Shown: positions 35,201 to 42,404 of the stretch, piece by piece | Position numbering within the stretch: the stretch's first letter is position 1 | How the letters are laid out: every line of letters begins with the position of its first letter | Source of the DNA: Paenibacillus sp. FSL R7-0337 | Lineage (GTDB): Bacteria > Bacillota > Bacilli > Paenibacillales > Paenibacillaceae | Assembly: GCF_037969875.1 (NCBI RefSeq) | Contig: NZ_CP150218.1 | Location: 6,634,001 to 6,698,000, forward strand | Direction of reading: 5' to 3' | DNA: 64,000 nucleotides | The notes under the pieces: generated by a model | What the model was told of the DNA's origin: nothing | The model's database searches: none | The model's input: the letters and a program-made list of their open reading frames with translations, nothing else | Translations under genes and position numbers: made by a program

Positions 35201-36000
35201 TTATTGGCAAAGTTATTAGGCCCGGACAGGGCGACCTGGGTGGCGGAGGTAGGGCCGAAAAGCGCCTGGTCGCCTGATCGGTTGGCATCTCCTTCCTGGG
35301 CGCTGAACTGGATACGTCCGCCCAGCGCGCCGGTGACTGGTGTGGCGAAGCCGGTAATGGTGGTGACCACCGGCGCCGAGGAGGCTTGGACAAGGACCGC
35401 ACCTGCACGCAGAGACATGTTGCGGAAGGGCAGCGACGGATTCTGGTAGATGACGGCAAGTGTCCAGCCCGCATGGTTGGCAGTGGAATCACCAGGAATA
35501 ACAATAGTCCCGACTACACCGCCAGTGACATAGGTTCCGGCACCGGAGGCTTGAATGGTGCTGGTGACATTGGCGGAACGGACATACGCGAGTGCCCCGC
35601 CACCCAGATCCACCGAATTGGCTGTGGCTGAATCGGGGGTGACGCTGACCGTGTTCCCGAGCGGTGTAGTAAAGGATACAGGGTTGTTGATTGCCGTAGT
35701 GAGATTGACGTTGCCGTTAACATAGGAACCGCCCCAGATCAGCTCGGCATACAGAACCGTGCTTCCGGCAGGGAGTACTAGAACTGCTGCTGAACTGTTG
35801 CTCTGATATAAACTGGTAGTGCCGGCAGGGTAAGTGCCGAATACAGAAGCAGTATTGATCGTAGAGAAGCCTCCGATACTGTCCTGTGTACCCGGTACAC
35901 CGACAACATCAGAGCGGCTAAGTCCAAGTGTGTTGCCTGTGAAAGTGATGGCGCCAGTTGCGTTAACCGTAGACCGAACGACTAGAGGAATAATTTTCAC
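29281..36000 (-). CDS. Giant DUF11-repeat surface-type protein, upstream part
   Basis: About 2236-2239 aa. The ~350-residue head (TGAITFTGNTLGLSRSDV..., GWDITNVDVSARLVNNQSS, SGDAYVVNANGLQIDIN) is the N-terminal domain that precedes DUF11 repeats in Bacillales. About 15 modules of ~125 residues follow, alternating two types: one with PDGR and SNT, one with SFTSGAFSG. The last module is cut at TFQVQVIVI. No signal peptide is seen; a spore-surface or passively displayed role is only a guess. GTG 36000 lies inside the AAGGAGGTGA ribosome binding site; ATT at 35994 or 35991 is better spaced. Composition is Ala/Val/Thr/Ser/Gly-rich with very few Cys. Confidence 0.8.
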   Translation of the reverse strand: MKIIPLVVRSTVNATGAITFTGNTLGLSRSDVVGVPGTQDSIGGFSTINTASVFGTYPAGTTSLYQSNSSAAVLVLPAGSTVLYAELIWGGSYVNGNVNLTTAINNPVSFTTPLGNTVSVTPDSATANSVDLGGGALAYVRSANVTSTIQASGAGTYVTGGVVGTIVIPGDSTANHAGWTLAVIYQNPSLPFRNMSLRAGAVLVQASSAPVVTTITGFATPVTGALGGRIQFSAQEGDANRSGDQALFGPTSATQVALSGPNNFANNFFASQINNDTGNLNTTGTFGTRNQTNGSPGSNIVGGRQGWDITNVDVSARLVNNQSSALLTLTTSGDAYVVNANGLQIDINAPKISLAKSANVAGTIVGDLVTYTVTVNNTGTASAASVVLSDTLPAGLTFVAGSVVVAGVSRPTYDITSGIPLGSLALGTSITVTYQARVTSLPNPQFVPNTATAAFTFQSVAGGPIVSGVIPSNTQSLPVYSPVLGIVKSANTSNATVGDQILYTLQISNTGNIGATTTLTDNIPAGSSYIPGSFTVNGTPVAGNPAAGIAIGTIAAGGSSTVQFRVLVNSLPSPPQLVDQATAAYTFLVPDGRTVNGTAASNTLTIPVRLPNVALVKSASFPDVAVGDTLQYTSVVTNNGIVAITNVVLSDPIPAGSTLVPGSVVVAGTARPAADPASGISVGTIAPGTSVTVTFQVSVNSVPGSGQLANQSSASYSSGSFNAITQSNTTLTPVYQPVIGITKSASPGSATVGGNVLYTLQVQNTGNLAATVTLTDTIPAGSAFVAGSVTVNGVVRPSDSPVSGIPLGSVAPGAGLTVTFLTTVQSLPSPATLTDQGSSSYTYQLPSGRSLSGGSVSNTVTIPVSAPNITILKNANLTSVAVGEYLTYTVSVSNPSGVAVNNVVLSDPAPAGSAFVAGTVTVNGTAVPSANPNAGIALGTLAAGATSIVVFQVNATSIPSPPQLSNRASASFTAGSFSGTALSNTVSTPVFIPVIGLVKSVGPAQASVGSLLSFSILASNTGNIAAMLNLTDALPPQTVFETNSVSIGGTPLPGYSPLTGIPVGPLAPGDSVVVSFLVTVTALPPNQQLLNSASASFTFTLPDGRQLGGNTVSNTLMVPVSAPNVSVVKSVNAVDAVTGDILTFTSVLTNNSITSVSNIILSDPLPENAAFLPGTVIVGGVSQPLSVPSAGIPIGSLGPGASVAVTFEVRITMPIPSQVNNQSTVSFTSGVFSGSSSSNVTTTPVTQPQISLVKSASDLNATVGDTVIYTVVVSNTGNLAANVTLTDNIPAGTTFDPNSVIVGGFPQPGAAPDTGITVGTVAPGASVPVSFTVFIVSLPSPQQLVNQAASTYTFTPPDGRLLSGSAVSNTVTIAVSAPNLSVVKSTASTSVAIGDTIAYSVDITNNGADPVNNVILSDPTPDGATFVPGSVSVNGVPFPNAHPASGIPVSTLASGASAVVSYSVTVASVPADASIDNQASVTYTSGVFAGSTFSNPVAVPVFQPEIAAAKAANTTNATVGDTVTYTINISNTGNYGASLTVTDNIPAGTTFVTNSVLINGQPLPQADPSTGIAAGTIAPGATVAVTFSVVITSLPSPQVLVNQGTVASSFTLPDGRTLGDSSLTNTVTLPVSNPNLAVVKTTATTATNIGDTITYSVTLTNNGIATVNNVVFTDALPAGTAFVPGSVLVDGVARPAASPATGVTIGSIAPGASVTVAFNVTVTALPPSGLLNNQSSASFTSGALSSAAFSNIVTTPVFQPIIAAAKSSSAQNATVGDTIVYTVNVSNSGNYAASATLTDTIPAGTTLVPNSVLINGFPSPGADPATGITLGSIAAGAALTVVFSVVIDTLPASQQLSNQAILAFNYTLPDGRVFNQSASSNINLIPVSSPDVLVAKSTTVIDAVPGDTVPYSIAVTNNGIAPVNNAVLSDPIPAGSSFVAGSVVVDGTPLPGGNPANGISLGTIAPGATVLVTFNILVNTLPNPATLSNLASVSFTSGAFSGASYSNTLVTPVFQPVIGILKAADTTNATVGDTVTYSLSVTNTGNLAAVVTLTDSIPAGAVFIPNSVLVNGQPVPGADPTTGINLGTVPAGATVTMLVTLQVTLASLPSPQQLVNQAAAAFTFTPPDGRSLSGSAVSNTLVIPVSSPDVTAVKSTPAVDAVVGDIITYTIAVTNNGIVPVNNVVLVDPIPAGSQFVAGSVTVDGTPRPGANPGTGILIGTIAPGATSTVTFQVQVIVI

Positions 36001-36032
36001 CTCCTTTTGAATAGAAGCTCAGACAGCAAGTG

Positions 36033-36072
36033 GAAACGGCTTTGCCGTCCTTGTAAAGGACGGTACCGTTTC
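36033..36072. other. Long hairpin in the leader of the DUF11 gene
   Basis: Arms GAAACGG / CCGTTTC enclose inner arms CCGTCCTT (36045-36052) and AAGGACGG (36056-36063), making an interrupted 15-bp stem. It lies 33 bp upstream of the gene and would be in its 5' UTR if the promoter is further up. Confidence 0.5.
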
Positions 36073-36127
36073 AGCGAGAAATAGAAGGATAAGTTATCAT
36101 GTGAAACAAATAAATTCTTCTATTTTC

Positions 36128-36167
36128 AAAAAAAAAGCAGACCGGCTCCTGCGGGAAGCCGATATGC
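36128..36167 (-). terminator. Terminator of the 36234-36878 methyltransferase
   Basis: Interrupted stem GCAgaCCGGCT (36137-36147) with AGCCGatATGC (36157-36167), followed on the minus strand by nine Ts. Confidence 0.75.
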
Positions 36168-36233
36168 CATCTTGCTTGTGTTGTATTAGCCTATGTCCAG
36201 TTTTGAGCAATCTTGTATGTCCATCCCAAAAGT

Positions 36234-36878
36234 TTACAACATATATTTCCTGTTCTGCAGCCGAAGCCGGCGTTCTAGCAGCGACTGTGGTTCAGGCAGT
36301 ACCTTCCGGCTCATCGCCTCCAGTTCCTCATCGGTAATCTCCCGCTTAATGACGGCGAAGTGGTACATAATTTCGTGAATGACATTGGACTGCAGCGTCT
36401 TCAGCACCTCCAGCTCCTCCGTATCATACAGATTGTCGTCATAAGGATATTGATAGAACAGCTCCATCCGCAGCAGTCTGAAGTCAAACGGCGGCAGCGG
36501 CACAGGATAATCCGGGATCTCCGGGCACAGCGGGCTCTGATGGGGCTGGAAGAAACTTCCGGTGAAATAACGGGGGGTATACTCATCGAACTTTTGCTTA
36601 AACATAGGATTGGAGGCATGCGGGAAGCTATGGGCATAGGGTGAGAGAATACACACAACCGCTTGGTGCGTGCTTATTCTATAAATCTCTGACATCGCTG
36701 TAAACAGATCGTTCACATAAGGCATGACCCGGCTGGCCATTACGAATTCGGCCGTATTGTCGGGCAGGGGGATTCCTTCGCAAATATCGCAGACGATATC
36801 CACCCCGGGGTACTGTGTGCGGTCGATTCCCAGATACCCGGACTCTTTGCCGGGGCCGCAGCCGATATCGATTCTCAA
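36234..36878 (-). CDS. SAM-dependent methyltransferase-like protein
   Basis: 214 aa from a TTG at 36878, with GAAGGAG 8 bases upstream; this places the SAM motif RIDIGCGPGKESGYLGID at the very N terminus. VCDICEGIPLPDNTAEFVMASRVMPYV follows as motifs II-III of a class I methyltransferase. The C-terminal half (YFTGSFFQPHQSP..., then HEIMYHFAVIKREITDEEL) is not typical of a known enzyme and gives no substrate. Monocistronic, between the DUF11 gene and a divergent lipoprotein gene. Confidence 0.8.
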   Translation of the reverse strand: MRIDIGCGPGKESGYLGIDRTQYPGVDIVCDICEGIPLPDNTAEFVMASRVMPYVNDLFTAMSEIYRISTHQAVVCILSPYAHSFPHASNPMFKQKFDEYTPRYFTGSFFQPHQSPLCPEIPDYPVPLPPFDFRLLRMELFYQYPYDDNLYDTEELEVLKTLQSNVIHEIMYHFAVIKREITDEELEAMSRKVLPEPQSLLERRLRLQNRKYML

Positions 36879-37050
36879 GGATACCACTCCTTCAAATGCT
36901 GAATAAGGCTCTTCATCTATTGTATTAGTCCGGCGCTTCTGTGCGTACGGCTGATGCCCAGCCCGTAACGGCAAGTTTACACTACCCGGCTTGCTGGGTA
37001 ATCTTTAGGTAAGGTAAGCAGCACACAACTAAGCAGAGGAGGCATACATC

Positions 37051-37479
37051 ATGAGACTACAGCGTACGCTACCCGCTATGACAGCAATCGCTGCATTGAT
37101 GCTCACCTTGACGGCTTGTGGCGGGAACAGCCCGGCGGAAGCCCCCGGAGAATCGTCCTCAGCAGGCTCTTCGGTCATCCCTGTACAGACGGCGGCGGTA
37201 CCTCTCGCCAGTCCAGTGCTTAAGTCTAGTCCTTCCGCAGCCGCAGAGTCAGAGAAGATTCAAGGCTCAGGCACTTATGTCGGGCAGATAGATACCCATT
37301 CCGTGGAGATTGTGACAGAAGAAGGGCCGACGGCCTTTGAACTCGGTGCAGGTACAGAGGAGGCGCCGGAAGGGCTTGAGATGGATGAACCTGTAGTATT
37401 TACTTATGTGGAAAAAATAGTCGGAAAAGATCCTGTCGTGATTCAGCGGGTATTGTCCAGTCTGACCAAAGCGGACTGA
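37051..37479 (+). CDS. Small lipoprotein of unknown function
   Basis: 142 aa. Signal MRLQRTLPAMTAIAALML with lipobox LTAC/GG, then a Ser/Pro/Ala-rich linker (~25-70) and a compact C-terminal domain: GSGTYVGQIDTHSVEIVTEE, then EPVVFTYVEKI. The latter has the look of a small beta-barrel seen in Paenibacillus lipoproteins, but I cannot name the family. AGAGGAGG precedes the ATG and a terminator follows at 37503. Confidence 0.8.
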   Translation: MRLQRTLPAMTAIAALMLTLTACGGNSPAEAPGESSSAGSSVIPVQTAAVPLASPVLKSSPSAAAESEKIQGSGTYVGQIDTHSVEIVTEEGPTAFELGAGTEEAPEGLEMDEPVVFTYVEKIVGKDPVVIQRVLSSLTKAD

Positions 37480-37502
37480 TTCGGCAGAGTACCCGGAACC
37501 AG

Positions 37503-37552
37503 GACTGCAATGGCGGAATACCTCATAGGTACCCTCCTGTTGCAGTCTTTTT
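37503..37552 (+). terminator. Terminator of the small lipoprotein gene
   Basis: Outer arms GACTGCAA (37503-37510) and TTGCAGTC (37540-37547), then TTTTT. Confidence 0.75.
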
Positions 37553-37678
37553 GCTGTCTTTGGAACCGGCTCCAAAAGTTATTTTTTTGTAACCGGATTT
37601 GAGAGAAACTTTTTCTGCCCAGCTTGCGTCAAAGAGATAGAAAAATGAGAGATGTTTCCTATCCGGGAGGGTGAGCTT

Positions 37679-39955
37679 GTGAAAAAGTTATGGATTTCGA
37701 TTGTAGCAGGATTATTGGTGTTCCCGATGTTGTTTCAGGCCCCTGCCCAGGCAGCAGCCAAACCCATCAGAGTTATTATTGATGGAGTGACCTTGTCCAC
37801 CGATCAGCCGCCGGTAATGGTGAACGGACGGACCATGGTACCGCTGCGGGCTATCTTTGAAGCCTTCAATGCCGACATCAAGTGGAATCAGAAGACACAG
37901 ACAGTAACTGCTTCCCAGAATGATACAACGATTGTACTGAAGATTGGCTCCAAGATCGCAACTATCAACAATAAGGCAGTCAGCCTGGATGTGCCGGGCC
38001 AGAATCTGAAGGGCCGCACAATGGTGCCTACCCGGTTCGTCAGTGAAGCGCTCGGCCGCGAGGTCGGCTGGAATCCGGCTGCGCAGATTGTAACGATCAC
38101 CACTCCGGTTCCGGTAGGCGGGAATGCGGCTCCGGTATCGGGGGTAACCGCCCAGGATATCGGCGATTATGGAGACGGCCGGGATCTGCAGGTCAGCTTC
38201 AACCGTGCGGCCGACGAATCGCTGGTGGATCAATACCGCGTGCTTGTCGCCAAGACTGGTACTTCACTGAACCTGTCGTCTGCACTGGCAGTAGGTTCCA
38301 ATAACTACTCCGTTGCTCTGGTAACAGGAGCCAATCCTGTTGTGAAGCTGAACGCTGCCGCCAGAACGATCGATGGTGACCTGATTAAGAATAATCAGGG
38401 ATATAGCGTATATGTAGTAACAGTCGGCAAAGGCAATAATACCAGTGCCCTCTCCAGTGCATCTGCCGTTATTACATTGCAGAACAAGGCAGTTCCGGCA
38501 CTGGGCACCGTCCAGGCAACAGATACCAGTGATTACGGGGACGGCCGCGATCTCTCCGTCAGCTTCAATAAGCTGGCCGATGAGAGCAAGATAAGCTCTT
38601 ACCGGATCTTCGTAGTCAAAGCGTCGAATACCCAGGTGTTTGATCTGGGCAGAGCTAATGCGGTCTCCAGCAGCAATTACACGCAGCTCAACAAGACGGG
38701 CAACAATATCAGTATGAACCTAACCTCAGGCTCCAGAGATACAGATGGAGCGTTGATCAAGACGGGTGTCAGCTACCGGATATATGTACTGGCGGTTGAC
38801 AGCAGCAATGCAGCGAATAATGTGCTGTCACCTGCTTCGACGGCCCTTACACTCGCCAATGCAGGGGTATCCAACCTGAATGTGACCGATGTGAACGATT
38901 ATAATGACGGGCGGGATTTGAAGGTTACCTTTAACCATGCTTCAGACGAGACCAATATCAGTCAGTACCGCATTCTGGTTGTGCCTGTGAACTATTACAG
39001 CAGCTTCAGCTTAAATGATGCAAATAACGTATCCAGTGCCAATTATACGGCGGTAAACACATCAGGAACGTATACCGAACAGATTCTGAGCTCCTCCAGC
39101 AGAGATGTGCGCGGATCCCTGATCAGGAATGGAACCAGCTACAAAGTGTATGTGCTCGCGGCAGGTAACTGGAACAATTCGGGCTCGAATGTGCTATCTG
39201 CTGCTTCTCCGGCGATTACGCTGGTGAATACCTCCGGCCTCAGTGCCATATCGAATCTAAGTGTGAGTGATGTGAACGATTATGGGGACGGCCGTGATCT
39301 GAGAGTATCGTTCAATCATGCCGGAGATGAATCCTACATCAGCCATTACCGGATTCTGGTGGTGCCAACTAACTACTACAACAGCTTCAGCTTGTCGGAT
39401 GCGAACAATGCGGGGAATTATACTACCGCAGGTACATCCGGGGACAGCACCAATCAGGTGCTTGATGCCTCAGCCAAAGACGTCCGCGGCACGGCCATCA
39501 AGCCGGAAATCAGCTACAGAGTATATGTCTTGACTGTCAGAAACGGCAGCTACCAGGGAGCTAACGTATTGTCGGAGGGAACGGCAGCTATTAGCTTATC
39601 GGCTAAGCTACCTGTCACCTCCGTGACGAATGTGACCTACGGCATGGATAACGGCAAAGTTGTGGTTAACTTCACCAAATCCTCCCGTGAGTCGAATATC
39701 TCCGAATACCGGGTATTCGCCGTCCCTTCCAAGCAGAGCTTCGGCAGTACAGAAGCCCTTGGTGTGCAATCCTCATACTATAGATCAGCAGTCCCTAACG
39801 GAAGCAATCTCTCGATAGCGGCTGCAGCGAAAGACATTAACGGTAATCCGATAGTGAAAGGCACCAAATATAAGGTATACGTGCTTGCCGTAGCCAACAG
39901 CTCTGGAGTGCAGAATGGCGGACTGTCCGACTCAAGCGAAGAGTTCGAGATCTAA
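37679..39955 (+). CDS. Secreted protein with stalk domain and five internal repeats
   Basis: 758 aa from a GTG at 37679 with GGGAGG 8 bases upstream. Signal peptide KKLWISIVAGLLVFPMLF, cleavage near AQA/AAK. Residues ~30-145 are a copper-amine-oxidase N-terminal 'stalk' domain (VMVNGRTMVPLRAIFEAFNA and LKGRTMVPTRFVSEALG). Then five ~110-residue modules, four with DYGDGRDLxVSFN and DExxISxYRIxVV, the fifth diverged (YGMDNGKVVVNF). They look like fibronectin-III-type strands. No cell-wall anchor is seen; stalk domains are frequent in secreted Paenibacillus proteins. Probably an extracellular binding or scaffold protein. Confidence 0.87.
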   Translation: MKKLWISIVAGLLVFPMLFQAPAQAAAKPIRVIIDGVTLSTDQPPVMVNGRTMVPLRAIFEAFNADIKWNQKTQTVTASQNDTTIVLKIGSKIATINNKAVSLDVPGQNLKGRTMVPTRFVSEALGREVGWNPAAQIVTITTPVPVGGNAAPVSGVTAQDIGDYGDGRDLQVSFNRAADESLVDQYRVLVAKTGTSLNLSSALAVGSNNYSVALVTGANPVVKLNAAARTIDGDLIKNNQGYSVYVVTVGKGNNTSALSSASAVITLQNKAVPALGTVQATDTSDYGDGRDLSVSFNKLADESKISSYRIFVVKASNTQVFDLGRANAVSSSNYTQLNKTGNNISMNLTSGSRDTDGALIKTGVSYRIYVLAVDSSNAANNVLSPASTALTLANAGVSNLNVTDVNDYNDGRDLKVTFNHASDETNISQYRILVVPVNYYSSFSLNDANNVSSANYTAVNTSGTYTEQILSSSSRDVRGSLIRNGTSYKVYVLAAGNWNNSGSNVLSAASPAITLVNTSGLSAISNLSVSDVNDYGDGRDLRVSFNHAGDESYISHYRILVVPTNYYNSFSLSDANNAGNYTTAGTSGDSTNQVLDASAKDVRGTAIKPEISYRVYVLTVRNGSYQGANVLSEGTAAISLSAKLPVTSVTNVTYGMDNGKVVVNFTKSSRESNISEYRVFAVPSKQSFGSTEALGVQSSYYRSAVPNGSNLSIAAAAKDINGNPIVKGTKYKVYVLAVANSSGVQNGGLSDSSEEFEI

Positions 39956-39986
39956 GTGTCCAGCACTGCTATATGGCTTCACAACA

Positions 39987-40026
39987 AAACACAGCATGTC
40001 CCGGTTCGAGGGGATATGCTGTGTTT
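39987..40026. terminator. Bidirectional terminator between convergent genes
   Basis: Perfect 11-bp arms AAACACAGCAT (39987-39997) and ATGCTGTGTTT (40016-40026). It ends 16 bp before the DUF4190-like gene stop. Confidence 0.75.
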
Positions 40027-40041
40027 GCTGTAGAACGGTTA

Positions 40042-40452
40042 TTAGGACGCTCCTGCATTCACCAGAACGACGGATAGCAGAAGCATGAACAGGAGCAGGA
40101 AGCCCGCATTGATGATGGTGCCGATGACAGCAAATGCCTTGCGCCGTCTGCGCAGAGTCAGACCGATAATTCCGGTAACCGCCCCGATGATATTCACTGC
40201 GACAAGGATCAGCATGGTCAGACCCAGATACATGATCGTTTCTGCCGAATCGGCAATCAGTTTATTATGCTCATTCATCAGAGAAGACGCTTGCGCTCCT
40301 ACATACACTAAGGTAATGGCATAGCAGACCAGTGTGAGCAGAGCAATTACGAACGAAGCGATACCGGGACCGGAGTGCTTAAAGTCGCGTTTGTTCTCCT
40401 GGTATACATAATCCGGATTCGTGTCTTGTTCGGGAGGTGAATGATAATCCAT
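40042..40452 (-). CDS. Small membrane protein, DUF4190-like
   Basis: 136 aa. A polar N terminus (~30 residues) is followed by three hydrophobic segments at ~32-53, ~74-96 and ~108-132. The arrangement GIASFVIALLTLVCYAITLV ... NIIGAVTGIIGLTLRRRRKAFAVIGTIINAG is that of DUF4190 proteins. The start at ATG 40452 has AAGGAG 8 bases upstream; an in-frame GTG at 40461 overlaps that site. Function unknown. Confidence 0.78.
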   Translation of the reverse strand: MDYHSPPEQDTNPDYVYQENKRDFKHSGPGIASFVIALLTLVCYAITLVYVGAQASSLMNEHNKLIADSAETIMYLGLTMLILVAVNIIGAVTGIIGLTLRRRRKAFAVIGTIINAGFLLLFMLLLSVVLVNAGAS

Positions 40453-40619
40453 GGGCTGCACTCCTTGGGATATAATAGGTTATTACTACCACTTCATCAT
40501 AACACCGCTCTAAATGCAAGTCTTCAGGGCATATATGCTCTGAATGATGCGGCTGGCAAAAGGCGGAGCAGATACGTTAAGATAGGAGGAGTTCAACTCA
40601 GGGAAGGAGTTGTGTATCC

Positions 40620-40997
40620 ATGCAACGAAGATTGATAGGCTGGGGAGCCTTGCTGGGTATGCTGTCTGTTGCCATCGGCGCGTTTGGATCGCATATCCTG
40701 AAGCCAAAAATCAGTGAGCACTATCTGCAGGTGTACGAGACGGGTGTCCAGTATCATATGTTCCATGCGCTGGCCTTGATACTTATCGGGCTTACCGCAG
40801 GGCAATGGGGCGAAAGTGTCCGTCTGCGCTGGGCAGGGCGGCTGATGGTTGCCGGGGTGATCCTGTTCTCGGGCAGCCTGTACATCCTAAGTATTTCCGG
40901 TATCAAAGTTCTCGGAGCGATTACTCCGCTGGGAGGCGTATGCTTCATTGCGGGCTGGCTCTGCTTGGCCTTGGAGGCCTTCTCGCGCAAGAAGTGA
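40620..40997 (+). CDS. DUF423 membrane protein (YwdK-like)
   Basis: 125 aa with four membrane spans. GALLGMLSVAIGAFGSHILK, YETGVQYHMFHALALILIGL and GSLYILSISGIKVLGAITPLGG are the DUF423 signature. GGAAGGAG precedes the ATG. Function of the family is not established. It ends 33 bp before a 19-bp-stem bidirectional terminator. Confidence 0.92.
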   Translation: MQRRLIGWGALLGMLSVAIGAFGSHILKPKISEHYLQVYETGVQYHMFHALALILIGLTAGQWGESVRLRWAGRLMVAGVILFSGSLYILSISGIKVLGAITPLGGVCFIAGWLCLALEAFSRKK

Positions 40998-41029
40998 AGT
41001 AGAGCTGGAGCATTGTATTCGACAATAAC

Positions 41030-41088
41030 TGTAAGACAAAGAAGCACCCGCCCCAGGGAACCTGGAGCAGGTGCTTCTTTGTCTTACA
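41030..41088. terminator. Bidirectional terminator with 19-bp stem
   Basis: Perfect arms TGTAAGACAAAGAAGCACC (41030-41048) and GGTGCTTCTTTGTCTTACA (41070-41088), with an inner CCAGG/CCTGG helix. It contains the last bases, including the stop codon, of the convergent minus-strand gene (41084). Confidence 0.85.
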
Positions 41089-41611
41089 GGAATTCATCGA
41101 TTTCATTAAGCTTGAAGGTGTAGACCTGCTTCTCGTCCACATGGTATACACTCAGCGAATTCGCCGTTTCGTCAAAGTTCAGAATACGGCAAGGCATGGA
41201 CACCTGCTTGCCGTGCCGGTTCGCACGCAGCCGGACCAGCTGGTTATTCTGAATGTACTGCCTGATTTTGCCGAATACATCAGCAGGAGTTTCTACCGGT
41301 GCTGCCGCCGGCTTCTTGGCTGCTGGCTTCTCCGCAGGCTTGTCTGCCGGAGGGTCTGCCGGCTTCTCCGGCAATTTCACCGGAGCAGGTGTGAAGGCGT
41401 CATTCTTCAGAGCCATTTTTGCAGACTTCAACAGATGATCAATGGCTCTTCCAAGCTCCAGCCCGGAGTTGATGTTGAAATCCGTGACTTTGTCGCTGGC
41501 ATTCAACATTTCAAGCAGGAACTGCAGCGCAAGCGGGTTCGTACGGGCATTAATCAGGATGTCGACATTGAATAGATAATTGCCGTCGGTGTGTTGTAGT
41601 TTCTTATCCAT
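41084..41611 (-). CDS. Unrecognised protein with Pro/Ala/Lys-rich linker
   Basis: 175 aa. N-terminal ~80 residues are helical and conserved-looking (NYLFNVDILINARTNPLALQ, then FNINSGLELGRAIDHLLKSA). A KPAEKPAAKKPAAAPVETPA linker follows at ~85-115, then a short beta-rich domain (RLRANRHGKQVSMPCRIL, YTFKLNEIDEFL). Start taken at ATG 41611 with GGGGGA upstream; the frame runs to 41638. No membrane segment. I do not recognise the family. Confidence 0.75.
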   Translation of the reverse strand: MDKKLQHTDGNYLFNVDILINARTNPLALQFLLEMLNASDKVTDFNINSGLELGRAIDHLLKSAKMALKNDAFTPAPVKLPEKPADPPADKPAEKPAAKKPAAAPVETPADVFGKIRQYIQNNQLVRLRANRHGKQVSMPCRILNFDETANSLSVYHVDEKQVYTFKLNEIDEFL

Positions 41612-41824
41612 TAATCCCCCAGCGTAATCGTTAGTCACGATTTCTTTAATTTAAATTAGTATATAAACTATACCACTAAATAAGCGGAAATTATATACCC
41701 TCTTGCATAGAAATAAGGACTTCCGGCCCTTCAATTTCTCTATGAACTAGGACCATCGTCCACACGCGCTCTGAGCCGGAAGCATAACCTACAACGTGAA
41801 TGTGAAAAGAAGGAGGTGCTGCAA

Positions 41825-42127
41825 ATGGTAACGTTAGAGCCTATGATGGTGGGCAACCATGTCCTGGTAGGTGTTGAGGTGAAGCTGCCCAAAACTACGC
41901 TGCTCAGCATCAGTACAGACAAAGGATATATCATGTGCGGGGCGCTGGATATAGGACTGCTGAACGAGGTGCTGAGCGACCGGCAGATTATTGCGGCAAG
42001 GGCTGTCGGGGTGCGCACGCTTCCTCAGCTGTTGGCCGCGCCGCTGGAGTCTGTAACCATAGAAGCAGAGAAGCTGGGAATTGTTCCAGGCATGTCCGGT
42101 GCAGAGGCCTTGCTGCTAATGATGTAA
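41825..42127 (+). CDS. yunC: YunC-family protein (DUF1805)
   Basis: 100 aa. KTTLLSISTDKGYIMCGALD and RAVGVRTLPQLLAAPLESVT are typical of YunC/DUF1805. The ATG at 41825 follows AAGGAGG by 8 bases. The family is small and its role unknown. A YunD-like gene is also present at 59679, although the two are adjacent in Bacillus. Confidence 0.88.
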   Translation: MVTLEPMMVGNHVLVGVEVKLPKTTLLSISTDKGYIMCGALDIGLLNEVLSDRQIIAARAVGVRTLPQLLAAPLESVTIEAEKLGIVPGMSGAEALLLMM

Positions 42128-42144
42128 GGCGCATAGCGATGTGC

Positions 42145-42186
42145 AGTCAGCCAAGGGACTTCCCAGTCCTTTGGCTGACTTTATTC
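42145..42186 (+). terminator. Terminator of yunC
   Basis: AGTCAGCCAAGGGACT (42145-42160) pairs with AGTCCTTTGGCTGACT (42165-42180) with one bulge or wobble, followed by TTATT. Confidence 0.7.
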
Positions 42187-42299
42187 TGTCTTTGAACCGT
42201 ATTATTTAGCATAACCAGCGACTGCTTGGTTCATCCTACGGGGTAGGACAGAAACTTGCATCTGGCGGCGGGGATGAGGGCATGTCCGGGTTCAAGCTT

Positions 42300-42325
42300 G
42301 TTTCGCCCTCCAGGCAGAAGGGTAA
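42300..42325 (+). promoter_or_regulatory. SigmaB-like promoter upstream of dps
   Basis: GTTTCG, 14 bp, GGGTAA resembles the SigB consensus GTTTAA-N14-GGGTAT. It lies 80 bp upstream of the dps start. In Bacillus subtilis dps is SigB-dependent; whether this organism has SigB is unknown. Confidence 0.35.
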
Positions 42326-42404
42326 ATGAAGAATAGACAACTGCAAGGCCGGATAATGGACAAGCAGCCGGCTAAATTAAAGTGGATAAGGAAGGGATCA
42401 TCTC

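Noticed and set aside
29498..35631. Series of plus-strand open frames opposite the DUF11 gene
   Set aside because: They repeat with the period of the DUF11 modules on the other strand, as expected for shadows of a repetitive gene.
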